Assembly (NCBI RefSeq): GCF_016583765.1 | Contig: NZ_NRRR01000001.1 | Span: forward strand, 434,001-498,000 | Length of the DNA: 64,000 nt | Origin: Chromatium weissei | GTDB taxonomy: Bacteria; Pseudomonadota; Gammaproteobacteria; Chromatiales; Chromatiaceae | Reading direction: 5' to 3' | In this document: piece by piece, positions 1 to 8,139 of the stretch | How positions within the stretch are numbered: position 1 is the stretch's first letter | Layout of the letters: each line of letters begins with the position of its first letter | Program-made: the position numbers and the translations under genes | Notes under the pieces: model-generated | Databases searched by the model: none | What the model was told of the DNA's origin: nothing | What the model saw: the letters and a program-made list of their open reading frames with translations, nothing else

Positions 1-255
1 TCCCATTGAAATCATATAGGCGCGATAAAGCTCCATTGCCGATGAAGCGGAGAAGTTCATAATGACTAATCCAGAAAAACCGCCATCAAAAAGCACAAAG
101 CAACCAATATCAGGTCGCAAACAGGTGCGAGTAATGCGCTGTACCATTGCGGAATAGCTAATCGGTGTTTTCGTTGCTGCGGTCAGCACTTTGCGTACTG
201 AATTACATAGCATTACCAGAATATCATCGGTCGTTATCGTCTTTGTCTTTGTCAT
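1..255 (-). CDS. DUF3334 (CheX-like) family protein, 5' end only
   Basis: The N-terminal 85 residues of a gene that runs off the left edge of the window. The start is the ATG complementary to 253-255. The peptide has the pattern I associate with DUF3334 proteins: a DDILVMLCNSVRKVL helix, then RPDIGCFVLFDGGFSG and a VIMNFS strand. These proteins are distantly related to the CheX/CheC phosphatase fold and are common in gammaproteobacteria; their biochemical role is not established. It is divergent from the nucleotidase gene that begins at 451, with about 195 bases between the two starts. The family call comes from recalled sequence similarity, and the C-terminal half cannot be checked. Confidence 0.7.
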   Translation of the reverse strand, partial: MTKTKTITTDDILVMLCNSVRKVLTAATKTPISYSAMVQRITRTCLRPDIGCFVLFDGGFSGLVIMNFSASSAMELYRAYMISMG

Positions 256-450
256 GGCTATCAATTCCAACACATTGAAGAATTACTAAGGCTGTTTATT
301 TTAGTCTGAAAACGAAATACTTCAATAGCAACAGCAACTATTGAAAATGTTAAGAAAGTACTGTTCAACTTTGTTTTTACCCTAATTTAGTAGCAGGTTA
401 TTTCGTGCTTTATTAACGTTTAATTCCGTCAAAAGGTGAGAAAGTTTACA

Positions 451-1113
451 ATGAATGTCAATTGGAAAGAAATAAACAACGTCTTCTTAGATTTAGATGG
501 CACGCTTCTTGATCTTCACTTTGATAATCACTTTTGGTTAGAGCATGTGCCGCTGCGTTATTCTGAAAAGCATGGGTTATCAATGGCGGAAGCGAAAGCT
601 GAACTCTTTTCTCGCTACCGTGCTATTGAGGGTACTTTGGAATGGTATTGCGTTGAACATTGGAGTCGTGAACTAGATTTGAACATTATTCAACTTAAAC
701 GGGAAGTGGCGCATTTGATTGCGATACATCCGTATACAATTGATTTTTTAGAGGCGGTGATGACGTTAGGCAAGCGCGTCGTGTTGGTCACGAATGCACA
801 CCAAAAATCACTTGAATTAAAACTCGAACGAACCATGTTGGAAGGTTATTTTGATCGAATTGTATCAGCACATGAATTGAAAGTTGCTAAAGAAGCGCCG
901 TTGTTTTGGTCGAGTTTTCAAGCGATTGAGCCATTTGATCCTAAATTCACTTTGTTCGTTGATGATAACTTAAGTGTTTTACGTCAAGCACAAGCATTTG
1001 GTATTCATTGGCTTGTTATCGCGATGACACCGGATTCTACTGTGGAACGTCGTCGTATCAATCACGATTTTTTAGAAATAAATGATTTCTCAGAGTTATT
1101 GCCAGTGTCATAG
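451..1113 (+). CDS. yrfG: GMP/IMP nucleotidase YrfG-like HAD hydrolase
   Basis: A 220-residue haloacid dehalogenase-type phosphatase, the usual length of E. coli YrfG, which dephosphorylates GMP and IMP in the cytoplasm. Motif I is DLDGTLLD near residues 14-21, with both Asp residues present. Motif II is the VLVTNA strand, and motif III/IV is the FVDDN segment near the C-terminal third. An in-frame GTG at 436 would add five residues, but the AAGGTGAG ribosome-binding site at 432-439 lies correctly for the ATG at 451, so I use that start. It is a single gene, divergent from the DUF3334 gene and convergent with soeC. Substrate specificity is inferred from the family. Confidence 0.8.
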   Translation: MNVNWKEINNVFLDLDGTLLDLHFDNHFWLEHVPLRYSEKHGLSMAEAKAELFSRYRAIEGTLEWYCVEHWSRELDLNIIQLKREVAHLIAIHPYTIDFLEAVMTLGKRVVLVTNAHQKSLELKLERTMLEGYFDRIVSAHELKVAKEAPLFWSSFQAIEPFDPKFTLFVDDNLSVLRQAQAFGIHWLVIAMTPDSTVERRRINHDFLEINDFSELLPVS

Positions 1114-1137
1114 CACTGGCATCATATACGCCTATTC

Positions 1138-2115
1138 TTAAGCGATAGATTGATAATACAGATTTTGCGGATGCTTTGCTTCAGCAAAGAATGACCAACG
1201 TTCTGCAATCAATCCAAGATATTGAATGATAAACGCGAGAATAGGCAGCGTTGGAGAAGCGGTGATATACGCAGCACCAACGAGAACGATTGGAACTGGA
1301 AAGACAAGCACTAAAAAAATACGCTGCATCATTTCAACTGTAGACTGGCTTTGTCCGTGAAAAAACTCGCGGGTATTAAAACTACCACCAGTTGCTCCCT
1401 GCGCTTTCTGCATAATAGCCGTGTGACGAATTCCAATTGCAGTTTGAATACTGCTTCTGTGTTTAAGTTTGGCATTCCGAATTAAATGCGCACCGCGTGA
1501 TGCTAATCCCGCAATCGTGAGAATCACTGCCCAGGTGCCAAAAAAAGTAACAAGCGGATTACCAATATACGCAGAATACGCGGCAGCGAGCATAAATCCA
1601 GAAGCAGCGCCTAAAAAGAGGAAATTAGCAACGGTTAATGGCGTGTGCCATTCTTGAATAAAACGAACGCCACCGTATACCATTGCAGTGCATACAAAAA
1701 GCCCAAAACTAGCCACTGTTCCCATTAAACCAAATAGTAATGTTGCATCTACTTTTAAGGATTCGCCGAGTTGAAATAGTGGCATCGTCCAACCCAGCCA
1801 GTGTAATGCGCCATACGCAAATACCAACGCCATTACAATGGGTAAAACAATGACTTCTCGTGCTAACCATGATGTGCGCCATTTGGTTGCGGCGCGCCAA
1901 GCGCGTTCAGGATGACCGAGATGAAAGAATGAAGCAAATAGTCCAACAATTAACAGCGTCAATGCAACTAAGCTACCCGCAGCGTAAAATTGATCGACTT
2001 GCACTGGTAAAAAACGGGCAATGGCATAGAGTTGACCTGTAACCATGGCGAGAAATAAACCCTGACCGGCTCCGATCAGTGTGGTTAAAAAGATGACAGA
2101 AAAAGCAGGGTGCAT
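1138..2115 (-). CDS. soeC: SoeC-like membrane anchor of cytoplasmic sulfite dehydrogenase (DmsC family)
   Basis: A hydrophobic 325-residue protein with about eight membrane segments and the MHPAFSVIFLTTLIGAGQG N-terminus typical of DmsC-type quinol/quinone anchors in the molybdenum-enzyme family. It would hold the SoeAB subunits on the cytoplasmic face of the membrane and pass electrons to the quinone pool. A TTG ten codons upstream (at 2145) is possible. The ATG at 2115 is preferred because it begins exactly where family members begin and has a GGA element about nine bases upstream. It is last in the modD-soeABC order, 57 bases after soeB. DMSO or polysulfide reductase anchors look similar, so the assignment rests on the associated SoeA and the context. 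Confidence 0.75.
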   Translation of the reverse strand: MHPAFSVIFLTTLIGAGQGLFLAMVTGQLYAIARFLPVQVDQFYAAGSLVALTLLIVGLFASFFHLGHPERAWRAATKWRTSWLAREVIVLPIVMALVFAYGALHWLGWTMPLFQLGESLKVDATLLFGLMGTVASFGLFVCTAMVYGGVRFIQEWHTPLTVANFLFLGAASGFMLAAAYSAYIGNPLVTFFGTWAVILTIAGLASRGAHLIRNAKLKHRSSIQTAIGIRHTAIMQKAQGATGGSFNTREFFHGQSQSTVEMMQRIFLVLVFPVPIVLVGAAYITASPTLPILAFIIQYLGLIAERWSFFAEAKHPQNLYYQSIA

Positions 2116-2172
2116 GAATTGAATTCCGAAATGAGTGATCAACAAATAGTGGCGAAATAACCGCCTGCTTTT

Positions 2173-2895
2173 TTACCAAGCCACGTCGTCAAGTGTTTCT
2201 TCACCAGTGTAATCAGTGAGGTCTTCTTTGCGCAGCGGGTTGTCAATACGAGTGAGTTCATCAGGATCAATGTGCAATACGGTTTTACGGCGTGGTAAAT
2301 AGTGATTTGATGGCTGAGTTCCCCATTCCGGCATCAATTGATAACCACCGCGTTCACGAATTGCAATTGAGACTGCGGAATGCGGATCGTGAACATCGCC
2401 GAAGAGTCGTGCACTTGCTGGACATGCTAATACGCAAGAGGGTTTGCGATCACGATCCGAGAGTTTAGCGTCAGTAATACGATCAATACACAATGTGCAT
2501 TTTTTCATGACTTGTTGCAATTCATCTAATTCACGTGCGCCGTATGGACAGGCCCATGAACAGTATTTACAACCAATACATTTGTCGTAATCAACTAATA
2601 CAACGCCATTATCTGGACGTTTATACGATGCGCCGGTTGGACACACTGGAACGCAGGGTGGTTCTTCACAATGAAGACAGCTTTTCGGAAAATGCACCGT
2701 TTCAGTTTGTGGAAATTTTCCAACTTCAAAAGTCTGAACACGATTAAAAAAAGTGCCTGTTGGCGAACCGTCGTAGGGATTTTGATCGGCTAATGGACCT
2801 GCCCAACCAGACGTATTCCATTCTTTACATGAAGTCACGCAAGCATGGCAGCCAACGCATACATTTAAGTCAATGACGAGAGCGAATTGAGTCAT
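2173..2895 (-). CDS. soeB: SoeB-like iron-sulfur subunit (four [4Fe-4S] ferredoxin-type)
   Basis: A 240-residue electron-transfer subunit with the cysteine pattern of DmsB/NrfC proteins: CVGCHACVTSC near the N-terminus, CLHCEEPPCVPVC, CIGCKYCSWACPYG and CTLCIDR with a following CVLAC. It would relay electrons from the molybdopterin subunit to the membrane anchor. Its ATG (2895) overlaps the TGA stop of soeA in an ATGA arrangement, which implies translational coupling and a fixed subunit ratio. The alternative upstream start at 2934 would lie inside soeA and add residues foreign to the family. Confidence 0.85.
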   Translation of the reverse strand: MTQFALVIDLNVCVGCHACVTSCKEWNTSGWAGPLADQNPYDGSPTGTFFNRVQTFEVGKFPQTETVHFPKSCLHCEEPPCVPVCPTGASYKRPDNGVVLVDYDKCIGCKYCSWACPYGARELDELQQVMKKCTLCIDRITDAKLSDRDRKPSCVLACPASARLFGDVHDPHSAVSIAIRERGGYQLMPEWGTQPSNHYLPRRKTVLHIDPDELTRIDNPLRKEDLTDYTGEETLDDVAW

Positions 2896-5792
2896 GATTT
2901 TTTCCCGAAAATACCAGCCATATAAGCCTGCCATTTACCACGCGGTTTATCCTGTCCCGGCAAGCGCGGCATCGAGGCAAATTGCGGCGATGTGATGTGT
3001 TCCTCGCCCTCGGCAGCTTTGTAAACGCGCACTCGCACGTCAAACCATGCAGCTTGACCCGTGATCGGATCGGAATTCGACAGATGTTCTCCTGCATCGC
3101 ACGGCGGTAATTCTTCAGAAATCACATGGTTAAGCAAAAATCCCTTGCGCGCTTCATCCGCATTTGCGCCTAAACCCCAAGCACCCGCAGCCTTGCCAAT
3201 CGCATTCCACGTCCAGACCGTGCCCGGCTCAACCGCCTCAGAAAACCGACACATGCAGCGTACGCGCCCATGCGGCGATTCCACCCAAATCCAATCGCCA
3301 TCGCCGAAGCCATTTGTCAACCCAACACTAGGATTTATAAACAAATAGTTGTGACTGTGAATCTGGCGCAACCACGCATTTTGGCTGTCCCAACTGTGAT
3401 ACATCGCCATCGGTCGTTGCGTCAGCGCGTTGAGCGGATAACGCCGAGGATCAGTAACTTGCGTCTCTAACGGATCGTAAAAGAACGGCAGCGGATCAAA
3501 ATAGGTTTCAACGCGCTGACGCAACCGCTCCGGCGGCTGGCGACCAGGCCATTTGCCCTGCGCGGCGAGCCGGAATTTTTGTAGCACTTCGGAATACAAA
3601 TGAAGCGTAATTGGCTCGGCATAACGCACCATGCCGTGTGCTCGCGCCCAATGTAAATAACCCTTATTCCAATTGCGCATGTATTGATAACTGCGCGGCA
3701 ATTCGTGATGAAATACGCAACCATTTTGCGCATACATTTCCCATTGCCGAGGATTGGGTTCACCTTTTAATACCTTGTCACCAGATTTGCCGCGCCAGCC
3801 AGCTAAAAAGCCAATACCAGAACCCGGTGATGTTTCGTAATTAACAATTAAATCTGGATAGTCACGGTATTTACGACTGCCGTCAGCATTGGTAAATGCA
3901 GGTAATTTTAACCGTGAACCTAATTCAACTAAGACTTCTTGAAAGGGTTTGCATTCGCCTTTGGGTGGCAGAATTGGAATGCGCACTGCATCGACCGGAC
4001 CATCGTATTCAGAAATCGGACGGTCGAGCATTGATAACGCATCGTGGCGTTCTAAATAACTGGTGTCTGGCAATACCAAATCGGCAAATGCAACCGTTTC
4101 TGAAGCAAAGGTATCGCACACCACGAGGAATGGAATTTTGTATTCGCCATTCGGTTGTTTGTCCACCAGCATCTTGCGTACTTCGCTGGTATTCATTGAC
4201 GAATTCCATGCCATATTCGCCATGAATAACAGCAGCGTATCAATTGGATAGGGATCACCGCGCCACGCATTTGTAATGACATTGTGCATTAACCCATGCA
4301 CGGATAGCGGATATTCCCATGAAAAGGCTTTATCAATACGCACCGCTTCGCCATCACCATTCACAAATAAATCTTCTGGTTTTGCGGGCCAACCTAATGG
4401 CATTCCGTCTAATGGCGTATTCGGTTGTACGGCTTCTGGGCCATGCGGTGGTTTTGGACATGGCGGAATTGGACGCGGATACGGTGCTTTATGACGAAAT
4501 CCACCAGGGCGATCAATGGTTCCCAATACGGTCATCAATACACCGAGCGCCCGAATGGTTTGAAAGCCATTGGAATGCGCAGCCATACCGCGCATTGCAT
4601 GAAAAGCAACGGGATTACCGGTGACTGAACTGTGTTCATTATCCCAGCAATCCGTCCATGGAATTGGCAATTCGATTTTTTGATCTCGTGCAGTCACACC
4701 CATTTCATGCGCCAGTCGCCGAATTGTCTCAGCGGGAATACCAGTAATTGGCGCTGCCCATTCTGGCGTGTATTGCTCAACGCGCTCTTTCAATAATTGA
4801 AATGCGGGTTTTACTGGCGTTCCATCGTCAAGCGTATAGCTGCCCATTAAACGCGGTTCAACGCCCGGCGTGTGGGTGCTAATTGCGATGTTTAATTCTC
4901 GATCCCACCACAGTTTGTTTTGCGGATCAAAACAGCCTTCTTCAATGTGCATTTCAGCACGATAAAATAAACCGTGATTGTCTCGCTCGGGATCGTCAAT
5001 CACCAGCTCGGCGGAATTGGTGTATTGCACTAAAAAATCGCGGTCATATAAACCCAATTTAATAATTTCGTTGGTAATGGCAAGCAGTAATGCGCCGTCA
5101 GTGCCGGGTTTAATCGGTATCCATTCATCGGCAATTGCGGAATAACCGGTACGAATTGGATTCACGGAAATGAAGCGACCGCCGCGCCGTTTGAATGCGG
5201 CAATATCAATTTTAAGTGGATTGGAATGGTGATCTTCGGCAGTACCAATCATGACAAAAAGTTTGGCGCGTTCTAAATCAGGGCCGCCGAATTCCCAGAA
5301 TGAACCGCCGATGGTGTAAATCAATCCGGCAGCCATATTGACGGAGCAAAATCCGCCATGTGCTGCGTAATTCGGTGTGCCGAATTGTTTCGCAAACATG
5401 CCGGTTAATGCCTGCATTTGATCGCGGCCGGTGAATAGCGCGAACTTTTTTGGGTCTTCTGCGCGCAATTTGGCGAGCCGTTCGGTCAACATGCCAAAGG
5501 CTTCTTCCCATGAAATGACTTCGAATTCACTGGTTCCACGCTCCGCGCCAGCTTTGCGCCGCAATGGTTGCGTAATTCGCCCCGGTGAATACTGTTTCAT
5601 AATTCCCGAACTGCCTTTAGCGCAAATCACGCCTTTATTCAATGGATGATTCGGGTTGCCATCGATATAACGCACCTCGCCATCACGCAGGTGCACGCGA
5701 ATTCCGCAGCGACAAGCGCACATATAACAGGTGGTTTCCTTGACTTCGACGCGGCCAATTTGACTGTCCGAGTGAGCAACTGGGTCTTGCAT
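2892..5792 (-). CDS. soeA: SoeA-like molybdopterin subunit of cytoplasmic sulfite dehydrogenase
   Basis: A 966-residue oxidoreductase of the DMSO-reductase superfamily. The N-terminal iron-sulfur motif CYMCACRCG (residues 22-30), followed by a fourth cysteine in VICAKGSSG, binds a [4Fe-4S] cluster. The Cys in GGFCSVNMA is the expected molybdenum ligand. There is no twin-arginine signal peptide, so the protein should stay in the cytoplasm. That separates SoeA from periplasmic Psr/Phs/Dms enzymes and fits direct oxidation of cytoplasmic sulfite to sulfate, the SoeABC role known in Allochromatium vinosum. A ribosome-binding site AAAGGTGG precedes the ATG at 5792. The enzyme class is secure; the exact substrate (sulfite rather than polysulfide or another S/N compound) is inferred. 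Confidence 0.8.
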   Translation of the reverse strand: MQDPVAHSDSQIGRVEVKETTCYMCACRCGIRVHLRDGEVRYIDGNPNHPLNKGVICAKGSSGIMKQYSPGRITQPLRRKAGAERGTSEFEVISWEEAFGMLTERLAKLRAEDPKKFALFTGRDQMQALTGMFAKQFGTPNYAAHGGFCSVNMAAGLIYTIGGSFWEFGGPDLERAKLFVMIGTAEDHHSNPLKIDIAAFKRRGGRFISVNPIRTGYSAIADEWIPIKPGTDGALLLAITNEIIKLGLYDRDFLVQYTNSAELVIDDPERDNHGLFYRAEMHIEEGCFDPQNKLWWDRELNIAISTHTPGVEPRLMGSYTLDDGTPVKPAFQLLKERVEQYTPEWAAPITGIPAETIRRLAHEMGVTARDQKIELPIPWTDCWDNEHSSVTGNPVAFHAMRGMAAHSNGFQTIRALGVLMTVLGTIDRPGGFRHKAPYPRPIPPCPKPPHGPEAVQPNTPLDGMPLGWPAKPEDLFVNGDGEAVRIDKAFSWEYPLSVHGLMHNVITNAWRGDPYPIDTLLLFMANMAWNSSMNTSEVRKMLVDKQPNGEYKIPFLVVCDTFASETVAFADLVLPDTSYLERHDALSMLDRPISEYDGPVDAVRIPILPPKGECKPFQEVLVELGSRLKLPAFTNADGSRKYRDYPDLIVNYETSPGSGIGFLAGWRGKSGDKVLKGEPNPRQWEMYAQNGCVFHHELPRSYQYMRNWNKGYLHWARAHGMVRYAEPITLHLYSEVLQKFRLAAQGKWPGRQPPERLRQRVETYFDPLPFFYDPLETQVTDPRRYPLNALTQRPMAMYHSWDSQNAWLRQIHSHNYLFINPSVGLTNGFGDGDWIWVESPHGRVRCMCRFSEAVEPGTVWTWNAIGKAAGAWGLGANADEARKGFLLNHVISEELPPCDAGEHLSNSDPITGQAAWFDVRVRVYKAAEGEEHITSPQFASMPRLPGQDKPRGKWQAYMAGIFGKKS

Positions 5793-5860
5793 GGAATAAC
5801 CACCTTTAATGGGAATTGTGAGGAAATAAGTGGCGCATTCTAAGCATCAAACAACGGCAG

Positions 5861-5885
5861 TTTCAAACACGCTCGCCGTTTGAAA
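5861..5885. repeat. 8-bp inverted repeat between modD and soeA
   Basis: TTTCAAAC (5861-5868) and GTTTGAAA (5878-5885) form a perfect 8-base dyad with a 9-base spacer in the 108-base gap between modD and soeA. There is no T-run, so it is not a classical intrinsic terminator. It could be a processing hairpin or an operator that sets soeABC expression relative to modD. The function is a guess. Confidence 0.35.
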
Positions 5886-5900
5886 ATACGTTGCAGTGCA

Positions 5901-6752
5901 TCAATTCGCCAATTCAAAGCGCACCTGTACATCACGCGGTGGCGCTAAATGCGGTGCGGTTGTGATGAGAAGATGCGCTCCGGCGCGGGCGTAATCTTCA
6001 GCGTTATGAACGTGAATACCACCAGCCGCGGCGAGCACCGCATGAGAATTTTTAATCGCCAGCGCCGCAGCAACTGCTGCAACACTTTGAACGGTAAACT
6101 TTTCTAATTGCAACACATCCGCATTTGCCCATAACAACGCCTCTTCTAAACTTGCCACTTCAACAACAATGCGTTTTTCCGGGCATTGTCTTCGCAGCCG
6201 AGCGAGTGTTTCAGCCACGCTTTCCTCACCGAGAAATAAGCGATGCTCGGCAAAAATTAACAGCGTTTCAGAAAGTCCATTCCGGTGCATCACTGCGCCA
6301 CCAGCGCGAAAGGCTTTCGACGCAAGGCGACGATTGCCCGGAACATTTTTACGGGTTCCCGCCACCATCGCTGCCGCATCACCGCGCCGCGCCGCAGCGA
6401 CAATACCCGCCGCACTGCTTGCCACACCGGAACACCACTCCACCAACGTCTGTGCAGTTTTCCAACCGCGATGCAACGCACCCGCGCTGCCGCGTGCCTC
6501 CAACAACAGCGTCTCGGTTGGCGCGGCCGTACCGGAAGAAGCGCAGAGATGCGCCTCCGTGCCGCACAATTGAAACATTCGCACCGCCTCTTCAGTGCCA
6601 CACACCACCATCGGATCGCGGGCAAAAAAGCGAATTACTCCCGAACGCGCTGCAATACCGAGCGAATCGGTGGTCAAATCGCCAAAAGGCACATCTTCAG
6701 CGAGCAGTTGATGAAGTTCATGGTCGCTCAGAATAGAAGGGTTGTAGTTCAT
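5901..6752 (-). CDS. modD: ModD, quinolinate-phosphoribosyltransferase-like protein linked to molybdenum
   Basis: A 283-residue paralogue of nicotinate-nucleotide pyrophosphorylase (NadC). The features that match ModD rather than NadC are the N-terminal LLAEDVPFGDLTTDSLGI, the ARDPMVVCGTEEAVRM segment, TRKNVPGNRRLASKA, HRNGLSETLLIFAEH, and the C-terminal AAAGGIHVHNAEDYA and LITTAPH segments. ModD proteins often sit with molybdate transport or molybdoenzyme genes, but their reaction is not known to me. Here it is the first gene upstream of soeABC on the same strand, 108 bases before soeA, with no modABC visible. That suggests a role in supplying or maturing the molybdenum cofactor for SoeA. 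A misannotated housekeeping nadC is the alternative, but the motifs argue against it. Confidence 0.8.
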   Translation of the reverse strand: MNYNPSILSDHELHQLLAEDVPFGDLTTDSLGIAARSGVIRFFARDPMVVCGTEEAVRMFQLCGTEAHLCASSGTAAPTETLLLEARGSAGALHRGWKTAQTLVEWCSGVASSAAGIVAAARRGDAAAMVAGTRKNVPGNRRLASKAFRAGGAVMHRNGLSETLLIFAEHRLFLGEESVAETLARLRRQCPEKRIVVEVASLEEALLWANADVLQLEKFTVQSVAAVAAALAIKNSHAVLAAAGGIHVHNAEDYARAGAHLLITTAPHLAPPRDVQVRFELAN

Positions 6753-6836
6753 AATAGGTCAGTTCGTTATGAGTGAATCGTAGTAATTATCAACGCCAAT
6801 GGCGTTTCAATTCAACAAACGGAGCACGAATTATTT

Positions 6837-8057
6837 ATGCACATTCTTTACCTTGATGACGATCCGCGAATGGAATCCACATTACGCCGTATTATACGAA
6901 AACACGGTCATTCCTTTGAATTCTGCACTTCCGTGCAAACTTGTAAAGCAGCCGTATCGACAACGACACCCGATTTATTACTACTTGATCTCGGCTTAGG
7001 ACAAGAAAGCGGATTAGATTTAATTGAATGGCTGGCAACCACCAAACAGCACGTTCCAGTTGCCTTTTTATCCGGTTACGGCGACGACCTTTTAGACACC
7101 GCACAACGCATTGCTAAATCACGCGGAATTGAAGTGCGCGGCTTGGTTTCCAAAGCATTATTAGCCAACGACTTAATTCCGCTACTCAACTCGAATACAC
7201 CGCCCGTCGCATCTTCACTTTCATCAAGCGAATCAGTAACACCAAAACCATCACACTCTCATTCACCACTTGACGCTGAATTATTAGCTGAACGCCTTAA
7301 AGCCGGAGCATTAGAACCATTCTTTCAACCGATCATTTCATTATTTGATGGTCGCCCATGCGGAGTGGAAGTATTAGCAAGATTGCGATTGGTTGACGGT
7401 TCACTACTAGAAGCGCGAGACTTTATTCCACTCGCTGAAACAGCCAACTTAATTGATCCACTCACACAAGATTTATTTAATCAAATAATCTCCATGCGTG
7501 AACGATTAAAACGGCTAAACCTCAACTTTTTATCGGTGAATTTATCACGCTTTACAATTGAACAACCACAGGCAGTTGAACTACTACAAACGTTAATCAC
7601 CGGATTAAATGGCTGTTGCCGCGTACAGGTCGAAATTACCGAAACTTGGACACGTCATGACCGCCAAGTATTACGTGATTTTGCAGCGCGAGCGCAATTG
7701 ATGGGTGCGGCACTGGCAATTGATGATTTCGGTACTGGTTATGCGTCATTGCGCAATTTAGCGGAATTACCGTTTAACTTTCTGAAAATTGATCTGAGCT
7801 TTGTTTCAGAAATGTTTGATTCGATTAAAGCAATGACGGTATTGATGGCAGTCATCAGTTTTGGACAGCGTCTTGGCCTCAAACTCATAGCAGAAGGCGT
7901 TGAAACTGAAGCACAACGTGATCTTTTATTTCGTGCTGGATTAGATTTAGCACAGGGTTATCTATTCAGTCGACCATGCAGTATTGAAACACTTGAAGAA
8001 CTGTGTTCGCAATCACAGTTTCATATTGATGACAGCGTTACGCTTCATCACTCATAA
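6837..8057 (+). CDS. Response regulator with EAL c-di-GMP phosphodiesterase domain
   Basis: A 406-residue, two-domain cytoplasmic protein. Residues 1-120 are a receiver domain with the acidic cluster LDDD near residue 7 and the phospho-acceptor Asp in LLLLDLGLG. Residues about 155-400 are an EAL domain with the expected catalytic set: EVLAR (an EVL variant of EAL), VNLSR, EITE, DDFGTGY, the KID strand, EGVETE and the terminal QGYLFSRP. All metal-binding and catalytic acids appear present, so it should hydrolyse c-di-GMP. A GGAG element lies about 15 bases before the ATG. The giant hybrid kinase gene begins 82 bases downstream on the same strand and is the obvious candidate partner. Confidence 0.88.
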   Translation: MHILYLDDDPRMESTLRRIIRKHGHSFEFCTSVQTCKAAVSTTTPDLLLLDLGLGQESGLDLIEWLATTKQHVPVAFLSGYGDDLLDTAQRIAKSRGIEVRGLVSKALLANDLIPLLNSNTPPVASSLSSSESVTPKPSHSHSPLDAELLAERLKAGALEPFFQPIISLFDGRPCGVEVLARLRLVDGSLLEARDFIPLAETANLIDPLTQDLFNQIISMRERLKRLNLNFLSVNLSRFTIEQPQAVELLQTLITGLNGCCRVQVEITETWTRHDRQVLRDFAARAQLMGAALAIDDFGTGYASLRNLAELPFNFLKIDLSFVSEMFDSIKAMTVLMAVISFGQRLGLKLIAEGVETEAQRDLLFRAGLDLAQGYLFSRPCSIETLEELCSQSQFHIDDSVTLHHS

Positions 8058-8139
8058 TAATGCCATTATGATCAAACTGGCGTATCATCGAATCACTAAT
8101 CTATTGTGCTATCTTTCAATTTGTCGGTGAAATGTTGCC

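Noticed and set aside
6125..6736. 203-codon plus-strand frame and overlapping frames
   Set aside because: Shadow of modD on the other strand; Pro/His/Arg-rich, low-complexity translation.
5901..6752. Housekeeping nadC
   Set aside because: Sequence segments and the position next to a molybdenum enzyme match ModD; nadA and nadB are not nearby.
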